15,135 bases of DNA from assembly GCA_934462775.1 (NCBI GenBank), contig CAKSIR010000046.1:1-15135 (forward strand), read 5' to 3'. Source of the stretch: an uncultured Ruminiclostridium sp. (GTDB lineage: Bacteria; Bacillota; Clostridia; Oscillospirales; Ruminococcaceae). The notes beneath the pieces were generated by a model. That model was not told where the DNA came from, made no database searches, and was given only the letters and a program-made list of their open reading frames with translations. Positions within the stretch are counted from its first letter, which is position 1. Each line of letters starts with the position of its first letter. This document shows, one piece after another, positions 14,819 to 15,135 of the stretch. The position numbers were made by a program, and so were the translations under genes.

Positions 14819-14841
14819 GCACGGTTCGTACGTTTTTTCAA
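14813..14841 (-). promoter_or_regulatory. Sigma-A promoter of the dusB unit
   Basis: Seen on the minus strand: TTGAAA (14841-14836), a 17-base spacer, TATAAT (14818-14813) with TGC before it, an extended -10. The start is predicted near 14806, giving a leader of about 22 bases that contains the AGAGG ribosome binding site. It serves dusB, the DUF815 gene and the lipoprotein gene. Confidence 0.72.
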
Positions 14842-14964
14842 CATTTATTTGAATAATGTGAGTCTGTGAAACATCTTTACAAAATACGATTGTAATTTTG
14901 CCAAAAATTTAAAGCTAAAGGTTGTGTAAATATACAGAAATGTAACTGCAAATATGGAAATTTA
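14842..14964. other. AT-rich spacer between divergent promoters
   Basis: This is the middle of the 290-base gap between dusB and the right-hand gene. It holds no ORF with a ribosome binding site and no RNA gene that I recognise. The only structure noted is a short inverted repeat TTACAA/TTGTAA (14877-14882 with 14890-14895, 7-base centre), which could bind a regulator upstream of the divergent promoter but is weak enough to be chance. Confidence 0.4.
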
Positions 14965-14993
14965 TTGACAAGGATTACATAAAATGATATATT
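14965..14993 (+). promoter_or_regulatory. Strong sigma-A promoter for the divergent right-hand gene
   Basis: Seen: TTGACA (14965-14970), exactly 17 bases, TATATT (14988-14993), preceded by an AT-rich stretch that could serve as an UP-like element. The start is predicted near 15000, leaving a leader of about 74 bases before the ATG at 15074. It is the best -35 match in the window and suggests high expression when not repressed. Confidence 0.8.
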
Positions 14994-15035
14994 TAAAGTG
15001 TTCATGAAAATGTTGGCATTTAAGCATTTGCACAG

Positions 15036-15049
15036 TGAAAACGTTTTCA
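15036..15049. promoter_or_regulatory. cre / LacI-family operator palindrome in the leader of the right-hand gene
   Basis: Seen: TGAAAACGTTTTCA, a perfect 14-bp palindrome centred on CG. It matches every defined position of the Firmicute catabolite-responsive element consensus TGWNANCGNTNWCA. It lies about 40 bases downstream of the predicted start and 12 bases before the GGAGG. Known biology: CcpA, or a local LacI-type sugar repressor, bound downstream of a promoter blocks initiation or elongation. Inference: the gene is repressed by preferred sugars or induced by a specific one. Which LacI-family member binds cannot be told. Confidence 0.75.
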
Positions 15050-15073
15050 ATAAGATTTTATGGAGGAAAGCAA

Positions 15074-15135
15074 ATGAGATTTAAAAGAATGATTTCGGCA
15101 GTGGTGTCTGCTGCAATCGCGGTTACGAGCTTGTC
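15074..15135 (+). CDS. Secreted protein, 5' end only (signal peptide visible)
   Basis: Only 20 codons fall in the window. They encode a basic start MRFKR followed by a hydrophobic alanine/valine-rich core (MISAVVSAAIAVTSL), a typical Sec signal peptide whose cleavage site is beyond the edge. GGAGG (15062-15066) is 7 bases before the ATG, which fixes the start. It is divergent from all other genes, with its own strong promoter and a cre-like operator. Leaders of this style are common on Ruminococcus extracellular glycoside hydrolases and dockerin or binding proteins, so a carbohydrate-active secreted protein is the best guess, but no domain is visible to prove it. Confidence 0.8.
   Translation, partial: MRFKRMISAVVSAAIAVTSL

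Noticed and set aside
14877..14895. TTACAA/TTGTAA inverted repeat upstream of the divergent promoter as an activator site.
   Set aside because: Six-base AT-rich arms are expected by chance in this composition; kept only as a note on the spacer.
15004..15084. Small upstream ORF of 26 codons overlapping the start of the secreted gene in another frame.
   Set aside because: No Shine-Dalgarno precedes it and the predicted transcript start (about 15000) leaves almost no leader, so translation is unlikely.

Overview
The window looks like a chromosomal segment of a low-to-mid GC Firmicute, most likely a Ruminococcus-type member of the Oscillospiraceae/Ruminococcaceae. The evidence is the gene content (RNase M5, CwlD-like amidase, RadA, a DHHW/MBOAT pair, DUF815 ATPase), strong AGGAGG-type ribosome binding sites, consensus sigma-A promoters, and a secreted-protein leader at the right edge of the kind common in Ruminococcus. 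The family assignment is inference. Twelve complete genes lie on the minus strand and one truncated gene lies on the plus strand at the right end. I see no tRNA, rRNA, CRISPR array, transposase or prophage gene, and no obvious frameshift.

Reading in the direction of transcription (right to left) there are three blocks. Block A (14818 to 11665) is dusB, a DUF815 AAA+ ATPase and a lipoprotein binding protein for a metal, siderophore or corrinoid, with gaps of 15 and 8 bases. It is driven from a sigma-A promoter whose -10 lies inside a perfect dyad. Block B (11656 to 2373) starts at an alaS promoter and runs alaS, hit, comEC, holA, rnmV, MBOAT acyltransferase, DHHW protein. Gaps are at most 32 bases, three junctions overlap (ATGA, ATGA, TAATG), and no terminator is visible inside, so it may be one transcript of about 9 kb. 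Block C (2383 to 94) is a CwlD-like amidase and radA, which overlap by 35 bases and have their own promoter inside the end of the DHHW gene.

Functionally the window is mostly housekeeping: tRNA charging and modification (alaS, dusB), 5S rRNA maturation (rnmV), DNA replication, repair and uptake (holA, radA, comEC), and cell-envelope work (amidase, and MBOAT plus DHHW for O-acylation of a surface polymer). The less ordinary parts are a ComEC whose C-terminal beta-lactamase-like region lacks the metal-binding motif, an orphan binding lipoprotein beside a DUF815 ATPase, several dyads at promoters or leaders, and a stacked-hairpin element at the left edge.

The right-hand intergenic region (14784-15073) separates dusB from a divergent gene. 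That gene has a near-perfect promoter and a perfect cre/LacI-family operator palindrome between the promoter and the ribosome binding site, so it is probably a carbon-regulated secreted protein. I did not find a convincing new multi-gene system in this window.
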